A stretch of 8,226 nucleotides of DNA from Clostridiales bacterium (GCA_012729875.1 JAAYCC010000094.1:1-8226), one strand, 5' to 3'; counted from the stretch's first letter, positions 1 to 6,873 are shown. Program-made: numbers and translations. Notes: generated by a model not told the origin, from the sequence alone.

Positions 1-447
1 GGTGTCCCGATACTGGATATGGAGATTATTCTGGAAACGCTGTCCGACTATGCGCCCACCGTAAGGGATAATGATATGCTCACGGAGCATGTCAGACATG
101 CCCTGAAGCGCACCATTACAAGAAAGTTTTCGTCTGCCGGACAGCTCAAGGTCATCACTCTTGACGGAGAAATCGAGGACGCGATTATAAAAAGCGTAAA
201 GAGAACGGAGAGCGGTGCATACCTTACTCTCGAACCCGACATGATCCAGAGAATTGTTGCAGGAACAAAGCAGCAGATTGATAAAATAAGAAAGCTTGTA
301 CAGGAGCCGGTCGTACTGACCTCCCCTGTTGTCCGGGTCTATTATAAAAAGCTCATAGATCAGTTCTACCCCGACATCACAGTGCTGTCATTCAGCGATT
401 TGGATTCCTCTGTACAGGTGCAGTCGCTGGGAATTGTGAAGGCATAG
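1..447 (+). CDS. flhA: FlhA, flagellar type III export gate protein (C-terminal part only)
   Basis: This is the 3' end of flhA. The reading frame is open from base 1, so the gene begins outside the window; the first ATG (base 19) is internal. About 148 residues are visible, opening with GVPILDMEIILETLSDYAPT, which matches the conserved stretch of the FlhA cytosolic domain (typically VPIRDLxxILExLADYAP). The end, VLSFSDLDSSVQVQSLGIVKA in part, matches the usual FlhA terminus (VLSxxEIxxxxxxxxxGxV). In the family, FlhA is an inner-membrane component of the flagellar export gate; this cytosolic domain forms the nonameric ring that docks chaperone-substrate complexes. The transmembrane half is not in the window. 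It is followed after 26 bp by fliA on the same strand, so it is very likely co-transcribed with it. No truncation is seen at the 3' end. Confidence 0.95.
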   Translation, partial: GVPILDMEIILETLSDYAPTVRDNDMLTEHVRHALKRTITRKFSSAGQLKVITLDGEIEDAIIKSVKRTESGAYLTLEPDMIQRIVAGTKQQIDKIRKLVQEPVVLTSPVVRVYYKKLIDQFYPDITVLSFSDLDSSVQVQSLGIVKA

Positions 448-473
448 ACATAAGGCTTTAGAAGGAGGAGAAC

Positions 474-1292
474 ATGGCTTCTAACGGCAGAAATGCTATA
501 AAAGAGATAAAAGTGGACAAGCCCGAAGAACTCATGCGCCTCTACAAGACCACGGGAGACGTCAAGCTGCGCAACCAGCTTGTAATGCACTATATTCAGC
601 TGGTCAATATTGCCATTTACAGCATGCGTTCGATTCTCTTGTCCAATATACCGTTTGAGGACTTTTTTAATCAAGGCGTTCTGGCACTGATTGAGTGCAT
701 AGAGCGCTATGATCCGGGCAGGGGAGCAAGTTTTGATACATACAGTTATCTCGGTATCAGAGGCTCGATACTGAAATACCTCCGGAAACAGAACTGGCTT
801 CCGAATCGCGTCTGGGAAGCGAGAAAAAAGATAATGCATGGGCGCACGGAGCTTGAACAGATTCTTATGCGGGAACCGACTGACAAGGAGCTGGCAGATT
901 ACGTCGGAGTAAGCGAAAAACAGCTTGAGGGTCTGATTACCGAAATGTCGGCGGTGGATACAGTTTCATTTGAGGAGCTTCTTGAGAGCAAATACTTCAG
1001 CGCTGTGGAGGGCCGGGGGCTCGCAGATGACTCCAATATTTCGGACAATCTGATTCAGGAGGAACTGCTTGAGGCGCTGGTGGAGGCGATCGACGGGCTG
1101 CCGCCCAAACAGAAGCAGGTCATTTCGCTGTATTACTATGAAAATTTAAATTTGCGTGAGATAGGCGAGGTCCTGTGCGTATCGCAGCAGCGTGTGTCAC
1201 AGATCCGGGCAAAGGCGCTGGAGAGCCTGACCGAAGCCATGAGACAGTTTGATGCCGGAGAAAAAATACGGACTGACAGGAGAGAAGGTTAA
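474..1292 (+). CDS. fliA: RNA polymerase sigma-28 factor FliA/SigD (flagellar/motility sigma factor)
   Basis: A 272-residue sigma-70 family protein, slightly longer than typical FliA/SigD (about 240-255). The ATG is set by a consensus Shine-Dalgarno AAGGAGG at 462-468. Region 2 spans about residues 30-102, with the core-binding and -10 recognition part including FFNQGVLALIECIERYDPGRG and the typical FDTYSYLGIRGSIL. Region 3 follows (about 108-160), opening with NWLPNRVWEARKKI, like the family's DWVPRSVR. Region 4 is about 198-255, with GLPPKQKQVISLYYYENLNL and the helix-turn-helix LREIGEVLCVSQQRVSQIRAKAL that reads the -35 element. The region 3-4 linker (about 160-198) is acidic. In the family this factor directs RNA polymerase to late flagellar and chemotaxis promoters. 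Its place between flhA and rod genes supports FliA over a sporulation sigma factor. No anti-sigma FlgM gene is in the window. Confidence 0.93.
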   Translation: MASNGRNAIKEIKVDKPEELMRLYKTTGDVKLRNQLVMHYIQLVNIAIYSMRSILLSNIPFEDFFNQGVLALIECIERYDPGRGASFDTYSYLGIRGSILKYLRKQNWLPNRVWEARKKIMHGRTELEQILMREPTDKELADYVGVSEKQLEGLITEMSAVDTVSFEELLESKYFSAVEGRGLADDSNISDNLIQEELLEALVEAIDGLPPKQKQVISLYYYENLNLREIGEVLCVSQQRVSQIRAKALESLTEAMRQFDAGEKIRTDRREG

Positions 1293-1295
1293 AAT

Positions 1296-2045
1296 ATGTT
1301 TTCTGGATACTATACGATCGCCTCGGGGCTGATTACGAGTCAAAGAAATGTAGAGACAATCGGAAACAATCTCATGAACATCAAGACGCCGGGCTACCGC
1401 AAAGAGAGGATAGTAAACTCTGCATTTGAGCAGGAGCTCATGTCACGCATGGATTCCTCCGGGAAAAAAGTGTTGGGCGATGGTATCGGTGCGACTGTTG
1501 CTATAGTGGGCGATTCACTGACACAGTTCAACACGGGTTTATTCAAGGAGACCGGGCGCGGTCTTGACGTGGCGATCAACGGGAACGGTTTTTTCAACAT
1601 AAAGGGCCAAGACGGGAAGACCTATCTGACACGAAACGGCTCCTTTGATATCGACAAGGAGGGCTACCTCGTTTTGCCCGGTATTGGAAGGGTGCAGGGT
1701 CGGAACGGGGACATATCTGTAAAAACCTCAGACATAACTATCGCCTCAGACGGGACGGTCACACGCGCCGACGGAGCGGTTCTCGGCAAAATCCTTGTCA
1801 CCTCAACTGATGACAACTCCGTTCTTGAGAGGACTCCGAACGGACTGTTTACATCTCAGACTCCTCTCACGGATTCCGCTGACAGTGAGCTTATTCAGAA
1901 CAGTCTCGAACTGTCGAATGTTGATATGAACACTGAGCTGACCGATCTCATCGCGGCACAGAGACGCCTGCAGAGTTGTTCTTCGGCGCTGAAGATAATC
2001 GACCAGATCGACCGCAAGGCGGCCTCGCAAATCGCTTCTATATAG
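1296..2045 (+). CDS. Flagellar basal-body rod protein, FlgF/FlhO-like
   Basis: A 249-residue member of the axial rod/hook family. The N-terminal rod domain (residues 1-35) carries SGLITSQRNVETIGNNLMNI then KTPGYRKE, the family's NNLANxxTxGYK signature. The core (about 88-125) has LDVAINGNGFFNI and YLTRNGSFDIDKEGYLV, the FlgF/FlgG LDVAIxGxGFF...YTRxGsF pattern. The C-terminal domain (about 203-245) has LELSNVDMNTELTDLIAAQRR, one of the two helices that pack into the D0/D1 coiled coil. There is no signal peptide, as expected for a substrate of the flagellar exporter. The gene starts 3 bp after the fliA stop; the Shine-Dalgarno GAGAAGG (1282-1288) lies inside fliA. As the first of a tandem pair, with a less FlgG-like C-terminus, it is best compared to FlgF or B. 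subtilis FlhO. The choice between FlgF and FlgG is inference, so no symbol is given. Confidence 0.85.
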   Translation: MFSGYYTIASGLITSQRNVETIGNNLMNIKTPGYRKERIVNSAFEQELMSRMDSSGKKVLGDGIGATVAIVGDSLTQFNTGLFKETGRGLDVAINGNGFFNIKGQDGKTYLTRNGSFDIDKEGYLVLPGIGRVQGRNGDISVKTSDITIASDGTVTRADGAVLGKILVTSTDDNSVLERTPNGLFTSQTPLTDSADSELIQNSLELSNVDMNTELTDLIAAQRRLQSCSSALKIIDQIDRKAASQIASI

Positions 2046-2089
2046 GAGAAGAGGTAAGCTCTACTAACGGCTTTTAGGGAGGCAGAAAA

Positions 2090-2818
2090 ATGAACACAGC
2101 TTTTTACACCGGAGCTTCCGGACTGATGGCATTTCAGACCAAGATGAACGAAATAGGGAACAATATTGCCAATGTAAACACCAACGGCTACAGACCTGTC
2201 AAGACGGCATTCAGTGACCTCCTGTATTCAGAGATGTATATTAAATCAGCCCAGCTTCTAACAGGTCATGGCGTAAAGGCTGCTTATTCAGGGATTGACG
2301 CTAGCCAGGGGGCGCCTGCCGCCACACAGGGGGAGTTTAATCTTGCCATTGTGGGGAAAGGGTGGTTTGCCGTAGATACGGGCAGCGAGACCCTCTATAC
2401 AAGGGACGGCTCCTTCAGTATTGACATTTCTGGATCCAATGCGTATCTTGTAAACCAAAACGGCTATTATGTTCTCGATAATGAAGGAAAGAAGATAAGC
2501 GCAGAGATAGGAACCGCTTCACCGACTGTAGACAGTGAAAAGCTGACGGGGAAAGTCGGCGTATTCGATTTCGCATATCCCGAAGCACTCACGCCTGCGG
2601 CGTCAAATTGCTATCGTGCCAACGATCTGACAGGAGCTGCCGGAGTCTCCGCCGAGGGTAAATATAAGATACTCAGCGGGTATCTGGAGCAGTCGGGCGT
2701 ATCGCTGCCCGATGAGATGACCGACCTCATTGTTGCACAGAGGGGGTATGCGCTGAGCGCACGGGTCGTTCAGACCGCTGATGAGATCGAACAGACCGTT
2801 AATTCACTGAGAACATAG
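2090..2818 (+). CDS. flgG: Flagellar basal-body distal rod protein, FlgG/FlhP-like
   Basis: A 242-residue paralogue of the preceding gene. The N-terminal domain has GASGLMAFQTKMNEIGNNIA followed by NVNTNGYRPVKTAFSDLLY; FxDLLY is typical of FlgG. The core has FNLAIVGKGWFAV and LYTRDGSFSID. The C-terminus (about 195-242) reads LSGYLEQSGVSLPDEMTDLI then VAQRGYALSARVVQTADEIE, closely following FlgG's GYLExSNVxxxEEMxxMIxxQRAYExNSRVIxTADEM. In the family it forms the distal rod between proximal rod and hook. The start has Shine-Dalgarno AGGGAGG (2076-2082), 7 bases before the ATG. The usual LDVAI is FNLAI here. At 242 residues it is shorter than enteric FlgG (260); part of the deficit lies just after DLLY (see findings). 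It corresponds in position and C-terminus to B. subtilis FlhP, the partner of FlhO. Confidence 0.85.
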   Translation: MNTAFYTGASGLMAFQTKMNEIGNNIANVNTNGYRPVKTAFSDLLYSEMYIKSAQLLTGHGVKAAYSGIDASQGAPAATQGEFNLAIVGKGWFAVDTGSETLYTRDGSFSIDISGSNAYLVNQNGYYVLDNEGKKISAEIGTASPTVDSEKLTGKVGVFDFAYPEALTPAASNCYRANDLTGAAGVSAEGKYKILSGYLEQSGVSLPDEMTDLIVAQRGYALSARVVQTADEIEQTVNSLRT

Positions 2819-2826
2819 AGCTTTAT

Positions 2827-2854
2827 TTGAAAATGGAAGACGCCTTAGTAATAT
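2827..2854 (+). promoter_or_regulatory. Possible internal sigma-A promoter ahead of cheC
   Basis: In the 60-bp gap before cheC there is TTGAAA (2827-2832, 5 of 6 to the -35 consensus), a 16-base spacer, and TAATAT (2849-2854, 4 of 6 to the -10). It is the largest gap in the + strand unit, and the placement suits a short leader for cheC. The match is modest and the region is AT-rich, so this may be chance; the gene can equally be served by read-through from upstream. Confidence 0.25.
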
Positions 2855-2878
2855 AAGGGGCGGCAGTCGGAGGTAAGT

Positions 2879-3502
2879 ATGGCAATAAACGATTATGGAG
2901 ACTTGAACGAAATACAATTGGATGCGCTGAAGGAGATTGGCAATATCGGTTCCGGGAATGCTGCAACGGCACTTTCGGCAATGCTGGAAAGAGAAGTAAA
3001 TATTGCCGTTCCAAAAATCAATGTTTTGGACTACAGCTCCGTCTGTGATACGCTTGGCGGGCCGGAGCAGCTCCTGGTGGGAATACTCTTTGGCATTAGC
3101 GGGGACATAACCGGGATGATAATGTTTTTGCTCCATAAGGAATTTGCTCATATGGTGCTCAACTCTCTTGTAGGATCTGAATTTGATGGTTATTCAGGGC
3201 TCGATGAAATGGACAAGAGCACGATCCAAGAGGTTGGGAACATAATGGCGGGATCGTATGTAAATGCTATGGCAGCAATGACGGGCCTCACCATTGACCT
3301 TTCAGTGCCTACAATGAATGTTGATATGGCGGGTGCGCTCCTCAGTGTACCGGCTATCTACTATGCCAACATAAGCGACAAAATAATTGTAATCGAGGAT
3401 GAGTTCGGTCACGAACAGGTTGGGGCATCAAGCCATGTTCTTCTAATTCCGGAGGTTGATGGTCTGACTAAATTAATGAAGAGTTTGGGGCTGGATTCAT
3501 GA
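2879..3502 (+). CDS. cheC: CheY-P phosphatase CheC
   Basis: A 207-residue CheC with both active sites intact. The family motif (D/S)-x3-E-x2-N-x22-P is present twice: D15-E19-N22-P45 in LDALKEIGNIGSGNAATALS, and S114-E118-N121-P144 in STIQEVGNIMAGSYVNAMA. In the CheC/CheX/FliY family the Glu and Asn position the water that hydrolyses CheY-P. The two pseudo-symmetric halves (about 10-98 and 110-190) and the C-terminal helix LIPEVDGLTKLMKSLGL match CheC, while the absence of a FliN-type domain argues against FliY. CheC also binds CheD and raises its phosphatase activity in B. subtilis, and here cheD overlaps its stop codon by 4 bp. The start is supported by Shine-Dalgarno GGAGG (2869-2873), 5 bases before the ATG. 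The product is cytosolic, without membrane segments. Confidence 0.95.
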   Translation: MAINDYGDLNEIQLDALKEIGNIGSGNAATALSAMLEREVNIAVPKINVLDYSSVCDTLGGPEQLLVGILFGISGDITGMIMFLLHKEFAHMVLNSLVGSEFDGYSGLDEMDKSTIQEVGNIMAGSYVNAMAAMTGLTIDLSVPTMNVDMAGALLSVPAIYYANISDKIIVIEDEFGHEQVGASSHVLLIPEVDGLTKLMKSLGLDS

Positions 3503-3993
3503 GCAAGACTATTGTTGTCGGAATAGCGGACTATAACATTGCCAAAGATTGCGACGTTCTGGTTACATATGCATTGGGGTCTTGCGTTGGTATCTGCCTT
3601 TATGATCCGCTGACAAAAATCGCGGGATTATCGCATATAATGCTTCCAACTATAACAGAGTTTAACGATCCGCGCATGACTTTACAGCGGGGGAAATATG
3701 CGGACACGGCTATCGAGCTGCTTATGCAGAGTATGATAAATGCGGGGGCTCTGAGAATACGGCTGAGGGCGAAAATTGCCGGAGGCGCACAGATGTTTGC
3801 GCCAATTAACAATAAAAATCTCGCCGGAATTGGCGAGCGGAATGTTATTGCAGTGAAAAAAGAGCTTGCGAGGCTGAGGATACCGATTGTTGCCGAGGAT
3901 ACGGGCAAAGATTACGGAAGGACGCAATTTTTAAGTGCGGAGGACGGGAAAATGAGGATAAAATCAGTGAACAGGGGAGAGTCTATCTACTAA
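3499..3993 (+). CDS. cheD: Chemoreceptor glutamine deamidase CheD
   Basis: A 164-residue CheD of normal length. The cysteine-protease-like triad is visible: T23 in VTYALGSCVGICLYDP, C29 in the same motif, and H46 in GLSHIMLP; the spacing equals that of T. maritima CheD (T21, C27, H44) shifted by two. The later segments AKIAGGAQMF and NVIAVKKELARLRIPIVAEDTGKDYGRT in part are typical of the family (GGA.MF, DxGGxxGR). Known role: deamidation of Gln to Glu in receptor methylation helices, with CheC as binding partner. The ATG overlaps the cheC TGA (ATGA), and only a weak G-rich stretch (TTGGGG) lies upstream, so translation is probably coupled to cheC. The final GR of the conserved DxGGxxGR stretch is kept but its Gly-Gly is DTGKDYGR, a mild variant. 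Confidence 0.95.
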   Translation: MSKTIVVGIADYNIAKDCDVLVTYALGSCVGICLYDPLTKIAGLSHIMLPTITEFNDPRMTLQRGKYADTAIELLMQSMINAGALRIRLRAKIAGGAQMFAPINNKNLAGIGERNVIAVKKELARLRIPIVAEDTGKDYGRTQFLSAEDGKMRIKSVNRGESIY

Positions 3994-4030
3994 TTATCAG
4001 GACTCAGGTTTAGATTTCTGAGATATAATT

Positions 4031-4038
4031 GAAGGGGG
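4031..4038 (+). promoter_or_regulatory. Ribosome binding site fixing the cheV start
   Basis: GAAGGGGG lies 8 bases before the ATG at 4047. An in-frame TTG at 4029 would put the start upstream of this site and inside it, so the ATG at 4047 is the more likely start, giving a protein that begins MQNQRQSE. Confidence 0.7.
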
Positions 4039-4046
4039 CAGAGAAA

Positions 4047-4964
4047 ATGCAAAATCAAAGGCAGTCGGAAATACTTCTGGAATCGGGATTAAACGAACTG
4101 GAAATTATGGAGTTTACCATTGGAGATCAGCTCTTTGGCATTAATGTCGCTAAGGTTCGTGAAATAATGATGGTTGAGCCGGTCAAACATATGCAAAAGT
4201 CCAATCAATATGTCGAGGGCGTTTTTAAGCCGAGGGATAAGGTGCTTACAGTTATTGACCTGGCCTCTTTTCTGGAGCTTGGCGCGTCTGAAAAACCCGA
4301 ACGCGATATTTTTATCGTCACCGGCTTCAACAACAGCGAGTATGCCTTCCATGTTCACACTGTTGTCGGAATCGACAGAATATACGGGACACAGATGAAG
4401 AAGCCCGACCCAGTCATCTTTGGAGGCAAAGAGGGAGTTGCGACAGGCATAGTTGAGTTTGACAACAAGCTGATCACTATTCTGGATTTTGAAGCAATAG
4501 TCGCGGAAATTTGCCCCGAATCGAGTATTATGTATGAGGAAATCGAAAATCTCGGCGATCGCAAGAGAAACGACACTCATATTCTGATAGCTGAGGATTC
4601 GACTCTGCTTTCAAAAATGATTTTGGATGCGCTCCACAAAGCGGGTTATATCAATACCGTGAAGTTTAGTAACGGGCAGGAAGCCTGGGATTACCTGTGT
4701 GAAATCCGTGACGGCGGCGATAATGTCGATGACTTTGTAAACTGCATTATAACCGATATAGAAATGCCTGAAATGGACGGACACAGGCTTACGAAGCTTG
4801 TAAAGACCGACGACAGCCTTAAGCATATACCGCTTGTTATTTTCTCTTCGCTGATAAGCGCGGAGATGCGGATAAAGGGCAGAGAATTAGGTGCGGACGA
4901 GCAGATAACAAAGCCGGAAATCGGCAAGCTTGTCGGTGTCATCGACGGCCTTACAATAAAATAG
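4047..4964 (+). CDS. cheV: Chemotaxis coupling protein CheV (CheW domain fused to receiver domain)
   Basis: A 305-residue protein with two domains. The CheW domain (about residues 15-160) starts EIMEFTIGDQLFGINVAKVRE and includes KPRDKVLTVIDL and GVATGIVEFDNKLITILDFE, the usual CheW/CheV strands. The receiver domain (about 177-300) starts HILIAEDS, with acidic pair E183/D184, phospho-acceptor D237 in IITDIEMPEMDG, S267 at the Ser/Thr switch position in FSSL, and K289 in ITKPE; all key residues for phosphorylation are present. In the family CheV couples receptors to CheA, and phosphorylation by CheA tunes the coupling as an adaptation route. It is 53 bp after cheD and is the last gene of the + strand unit. 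No separate cheW is in the window. The family assignment is secure; the response to phosphorylation is inferred from B. subtilis. Confidence 0.95.
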   Translation: MQNQRQSEILLESGLNELEIMEFTIGDQLFGINVAKVREIMMVEPVKHMQKSNQYVEGVFKPRDKVLTVIDLASFLELGASEKPERDIFIVTGFNNSEYAFHVHTVVGIDRIYGTQMKKPDPVIFGGKEGVATGIVEFDNKLITILDFEAIVAEICPESSIMYEEIENLGDRKRNDTHILIAEDSTLLSKMILDALHKAGYINTVKFSNGQEAWDYLCEIRDGGDNVDDFVNCIITDIEMPEMDGHRLTKLVKTDDSLKHIPLVIFSSLISAEMRIKGRELGADEQITKPEIGKLVGVIDGLTIK

Positions 4965-5008
4965 GTGCTTGGAGACATTCCCCAAGCGTCTGAGAATTAA
5001 TAAGTTGA

Positions 5009-5048
5009 GCAGACCGGCGGCTATCTACCGCCGGTCTGCCCAATTTTT
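5009..5048 (+). terminator. Rho-independent terminator of the motility unit
   Basis: A perfect 12-bp inverted repeat, GCAGACCGGCGG (5009-5020) and CCGCCGGTCTGC (5028-5039), with a 7-base loop, is followed on the + strand by CCAATTTTTA. The short T-tract points to + strand termination, 44 bases after the cheV stop. The same hairpin lies 39 bp past the stop of the convergent MCP gene and could block its read-through, although no T-run follows on that strand. Confidence 0.8.
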
Positions 5049-5077
5049 ATATGCATTTAGCCGCCTGACCTCGCTGC

Positions 5078-6796
5078 TTAGTCTTCTGCCTCTGAGCTTT
5101 GAGATTTACCAGATACGAAAAGCCTGTACTGGCTTGTCATTTCGGAGAGGATCTTTGCCTGAGCTGCAAGCTCCTCGGAAGCTGCCGCGCTCTCTTCGGC
5201 CGTAGCTGAGTTTATCTGCACGACGGATGAGACCTGATCTATGCCCTGCAGGACCTCCTCTGTCGCTGAGGCCTGGTTTTGTGATGCATCGGCAATCTTC
5301 AGGATAGCGTTATTGACAAAGGTCGATTTTTCTTCAACAAGCTGCAGTGACTGTGCAGTCGCATCGGCTATCTTCCGACCGTTTTCGACCGCCACGACTG
5401 TGCTTTCGACGAGTGCGGTTGTGGTTTTGGCAGCCTCGGCTGAGCGCTGCGCAAGGTTGCGGACCTCATCCGCAACAACGGCAAAGCCCTTGCCGGAGGC
5501 GCCGGCGCGTGCGGCTTCAACAGCGGCGTTGAGCGAAAGGATATTTGTCTGGAAGGCTATATCGTCGATGGCCTTGACGATCTTGCCTATCTCCTTGGAG
5601 GTCTCTGTGATTTCGTTCATGGCCTCAAGCATCTGAGCCATACAGCGGTTGCTCTCATCAATGCCGTGAGAGGCCTCTACGCTCATTTCGCTCGCATTGC
5701 CGGCCTGCTCTGCGTTGTCTTTACTTAGCTCAGAAATGCTTGAGACTGTCATTGAGAGCTGCTCAATTGCCGACGCCTGCTCGGTAGTACCCTGAGAGAG
5801 AGTCTGCGAGACAGAGGAGATCTGGTTTGAACCGGAAGAGACCTGCTCGGCAATATCGTTTGTAAGATGCATATCTTTGCTCATGTCTGCGAAAATTGCA
5901 TAAACAGACTCGACAAGCTCTTTGTATTTCCCGACATATCTGCTTGTATCAGCGGAACGGGCGTTTAGATTCTTGGAGGCGCCTTCTGAGAGCATTGAAC
6001 ACATATCTGATATAATAAATTCAATGTTATCGCTCATCTCCTCGAACGAGGCGGCTACTTCGCCAAATTCATCTTTGGAGGTAATATGCAGCGGCTGTAT
6101 CTGTCTGCCGTTTCTGAGGTCCTTACAAGCTAAAACAATTATTTTTAGGGGATCCACAATACTATTTCTGAACACAATAAGAACATAAGCTGTAAAGCTT
6201 AGAGAAATGGCCGCAAGGATGCAAAAGATAGTAATGGCTCTACTGAATATATGCTTGTAGCTGGAGAATATATCGTCGCTCTCGGTTGCTGTCATGTCTC
6301 CGATAACGCCGATGGATTCGTTTATGGATTTGAATTTAGGTATGTATTGCTCTGTATAGACCGAAAAGGCCCCTTCGCTGTCGCCCGACGCCGCTAATCC
6401 GCGTATCGTTTCGATCGCTTTTTCTGATTCCCGGTAAGCAGATACAAGTTTGTCAAGCTCAGCTTTGTCGGCGATAGTGTCAGAAATAGTTTCCAGTTCC
6501 TCTTCGATTATCTCATCCGCTATGGATATCTTATCCGCGGCGGAATTCGCTGCGGATGAATTTGTTTCAGAGATCATGTCCAGTAGAGACCCGTTGACTG
6601 TGTTTAATTCATCCCTTAACCTCAGCTGTGAACTGATTGATACAAGAGGCTTGGAAACAAAATAATCAATTTTGTTGTCTGCGACGCTCAACCTGATAAA
6701 CAGAAAAATCATGCTTCCGATTGTGGCGAAAACAATAATTGTGAATGTAAGTATGAACTTTTTTGCCACGTCTAATTTGCCGAATATATTTTTCAT
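5078..6796 (-). CDS. Methyl-accepting chemotaxis protein (transmembrane chemoreceptor)
   Basis: A 572-residue chemoreceptor of classic topology. Segments: cytosolic start; TM1 about 14-36 (KFILTFTIIVFATIGSMIFL); an extracytoplasmic helical domain about 37-186, probably a four-helix bundle of the 4HB_MCP type; TM2 about 187-209 (AITIFCILAAISLSFTAYVL); HAMP about 210-262 containing the usual RNSIVDPLKII and DEFGEVAASFEEM; then the long signalling coiled coil. The tip, IDDIAFQTNILSLNAAVEAA then RAGASGKGFAVVADEVRNLA (410-449), is the universally conserved CheA/CheW contact. Likely methylation pairs are E339/Q340, E513/E514 and E534/E535. No C-terminal NWETF-type CheR tether is present; it ends SSEAED. 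The start chosen is the ATG at 6796, backed by a Shine-Dalgarno GGGAGG (6804-6809), rather than a more upstream ATG 13 codons earlier. The ligand cannot be told from the sequence. Confidence 0.93.
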   Translation of the reverse strand: MKNIFGKLDVAKKFILTFTIIVFATIGSMIFLFIRLSVADNKIDYFVSKPLVSISSQLRLRDELNTVNGSLLDMISETNSSAANSAADKISIADEIIEEELETISDTIADKAELDKLVSAYRESEKAIETIRGLAASGDSEGAFSVYTEQYIPKFKSINESIGVIGDMTATESDDIFSSYKHIFSRAITIFCILAAISLSFTAYVLIVFRNSIVDPLKIIVLACKDLRNGRQIQPLHITSKDEFGEVAASFEEMSDNIEFIISDMCSMLSEGASKNLNARSADTSRYVGKYKELVESVYAIFADMSKDMHLTNDIAEQVSSGSNQISSVSQTLSQGTTEQASAIEQLSMTVSSISELSKDNAEQAGNASEMSVEASHGIDESNRCMAQMLEAMNEITETSKEIGKIVKAIDDIAFQTNILSLNAAVEAARAGASGKGFAVVADEVRNLAQRSAEAAKTTTALVESTVVAVENGRKIADATAQSLQLVEEKSTFVNNAILKIADASQNQASATEEVLQGIDQVSSVVQINSATAEESAAASEELAAQAKILSEMTSQYRLFVSGKSQSSEAED

Positions 6797-6803
6797 TTCA
6801 AAT

Positions 6804-6809
6804 CCTCCC
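6804..6809 (-). promoter_or_regulatory. Ribosome binding site fixing the MCP start
   Basis: On the - strand GGGAGG sits 7 bases before the ATG at 6796 (protein start MKNIFGKLD). The in-frame ATG 39 bases upstream lacks a comparable site and would place a charged, non-family extension ahead of TM1. Confidence 0.75.
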
Positions 6810-6844
6810 AGTGTCTCGGCGGAAATTATTATCATTTTGTTATC

Positions 6845-6873
6845 AATATATCATACAGGACATATATTTGCAA
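6845..6873 (-). promoter_or_regulatory. Sigma-A-type promoter of the MCP gene with extended -10
   Basis: On the - strand TTGCAA (6868-6873, 4 of 6 to TTGACA) is followed after exactly 17 bases by TATATT (6845-6850, 5 of 6 to TATAAT). The -10 is preceded by TG plus one base, the extended -10 element. The expected start lies about 40 bases before the MCP start codon, a fitting leader length. I found no good sigma-28 (TAAA-N15-CCGATAT) site closer to the gene. Confidence 0.6.

Noticed and set aside
366..839. Open frame of 157 codons on the - strand over flhA/fliA
   Set aside because: It lies antisense to two well-conserved genes and its product resembles no family I know.
2841..2863. Imperfect hairpin (CGCCTTA...TAAGGGGCG) before cheC
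   Set aside because: It needs a two-base bulge and has no T-tract; likely chance in a short leader.
4005..4022. Small inverted repeat (CTCAG / CTGAG) between cheD and cheV
   Set aside because: Only a 5-bp stem with an AT-rich loop and no T-tract; no support for a terminator or operator.
4024..4029. Perfect TATAAT just before cheV
   Set aside because: No acceptable -35 at 16-18 bases upstream (GACTCA at 4001), and transcription would start inside the ribosome binding site.
5241..5636. Open frame of 131 codons on the + strand inside the MCP gene
   Set aside because: Antisense shadow of the conserved, Ala/Ser/Glu-rich MCP signalling domain; low-complexity product and no ribosome binding site.
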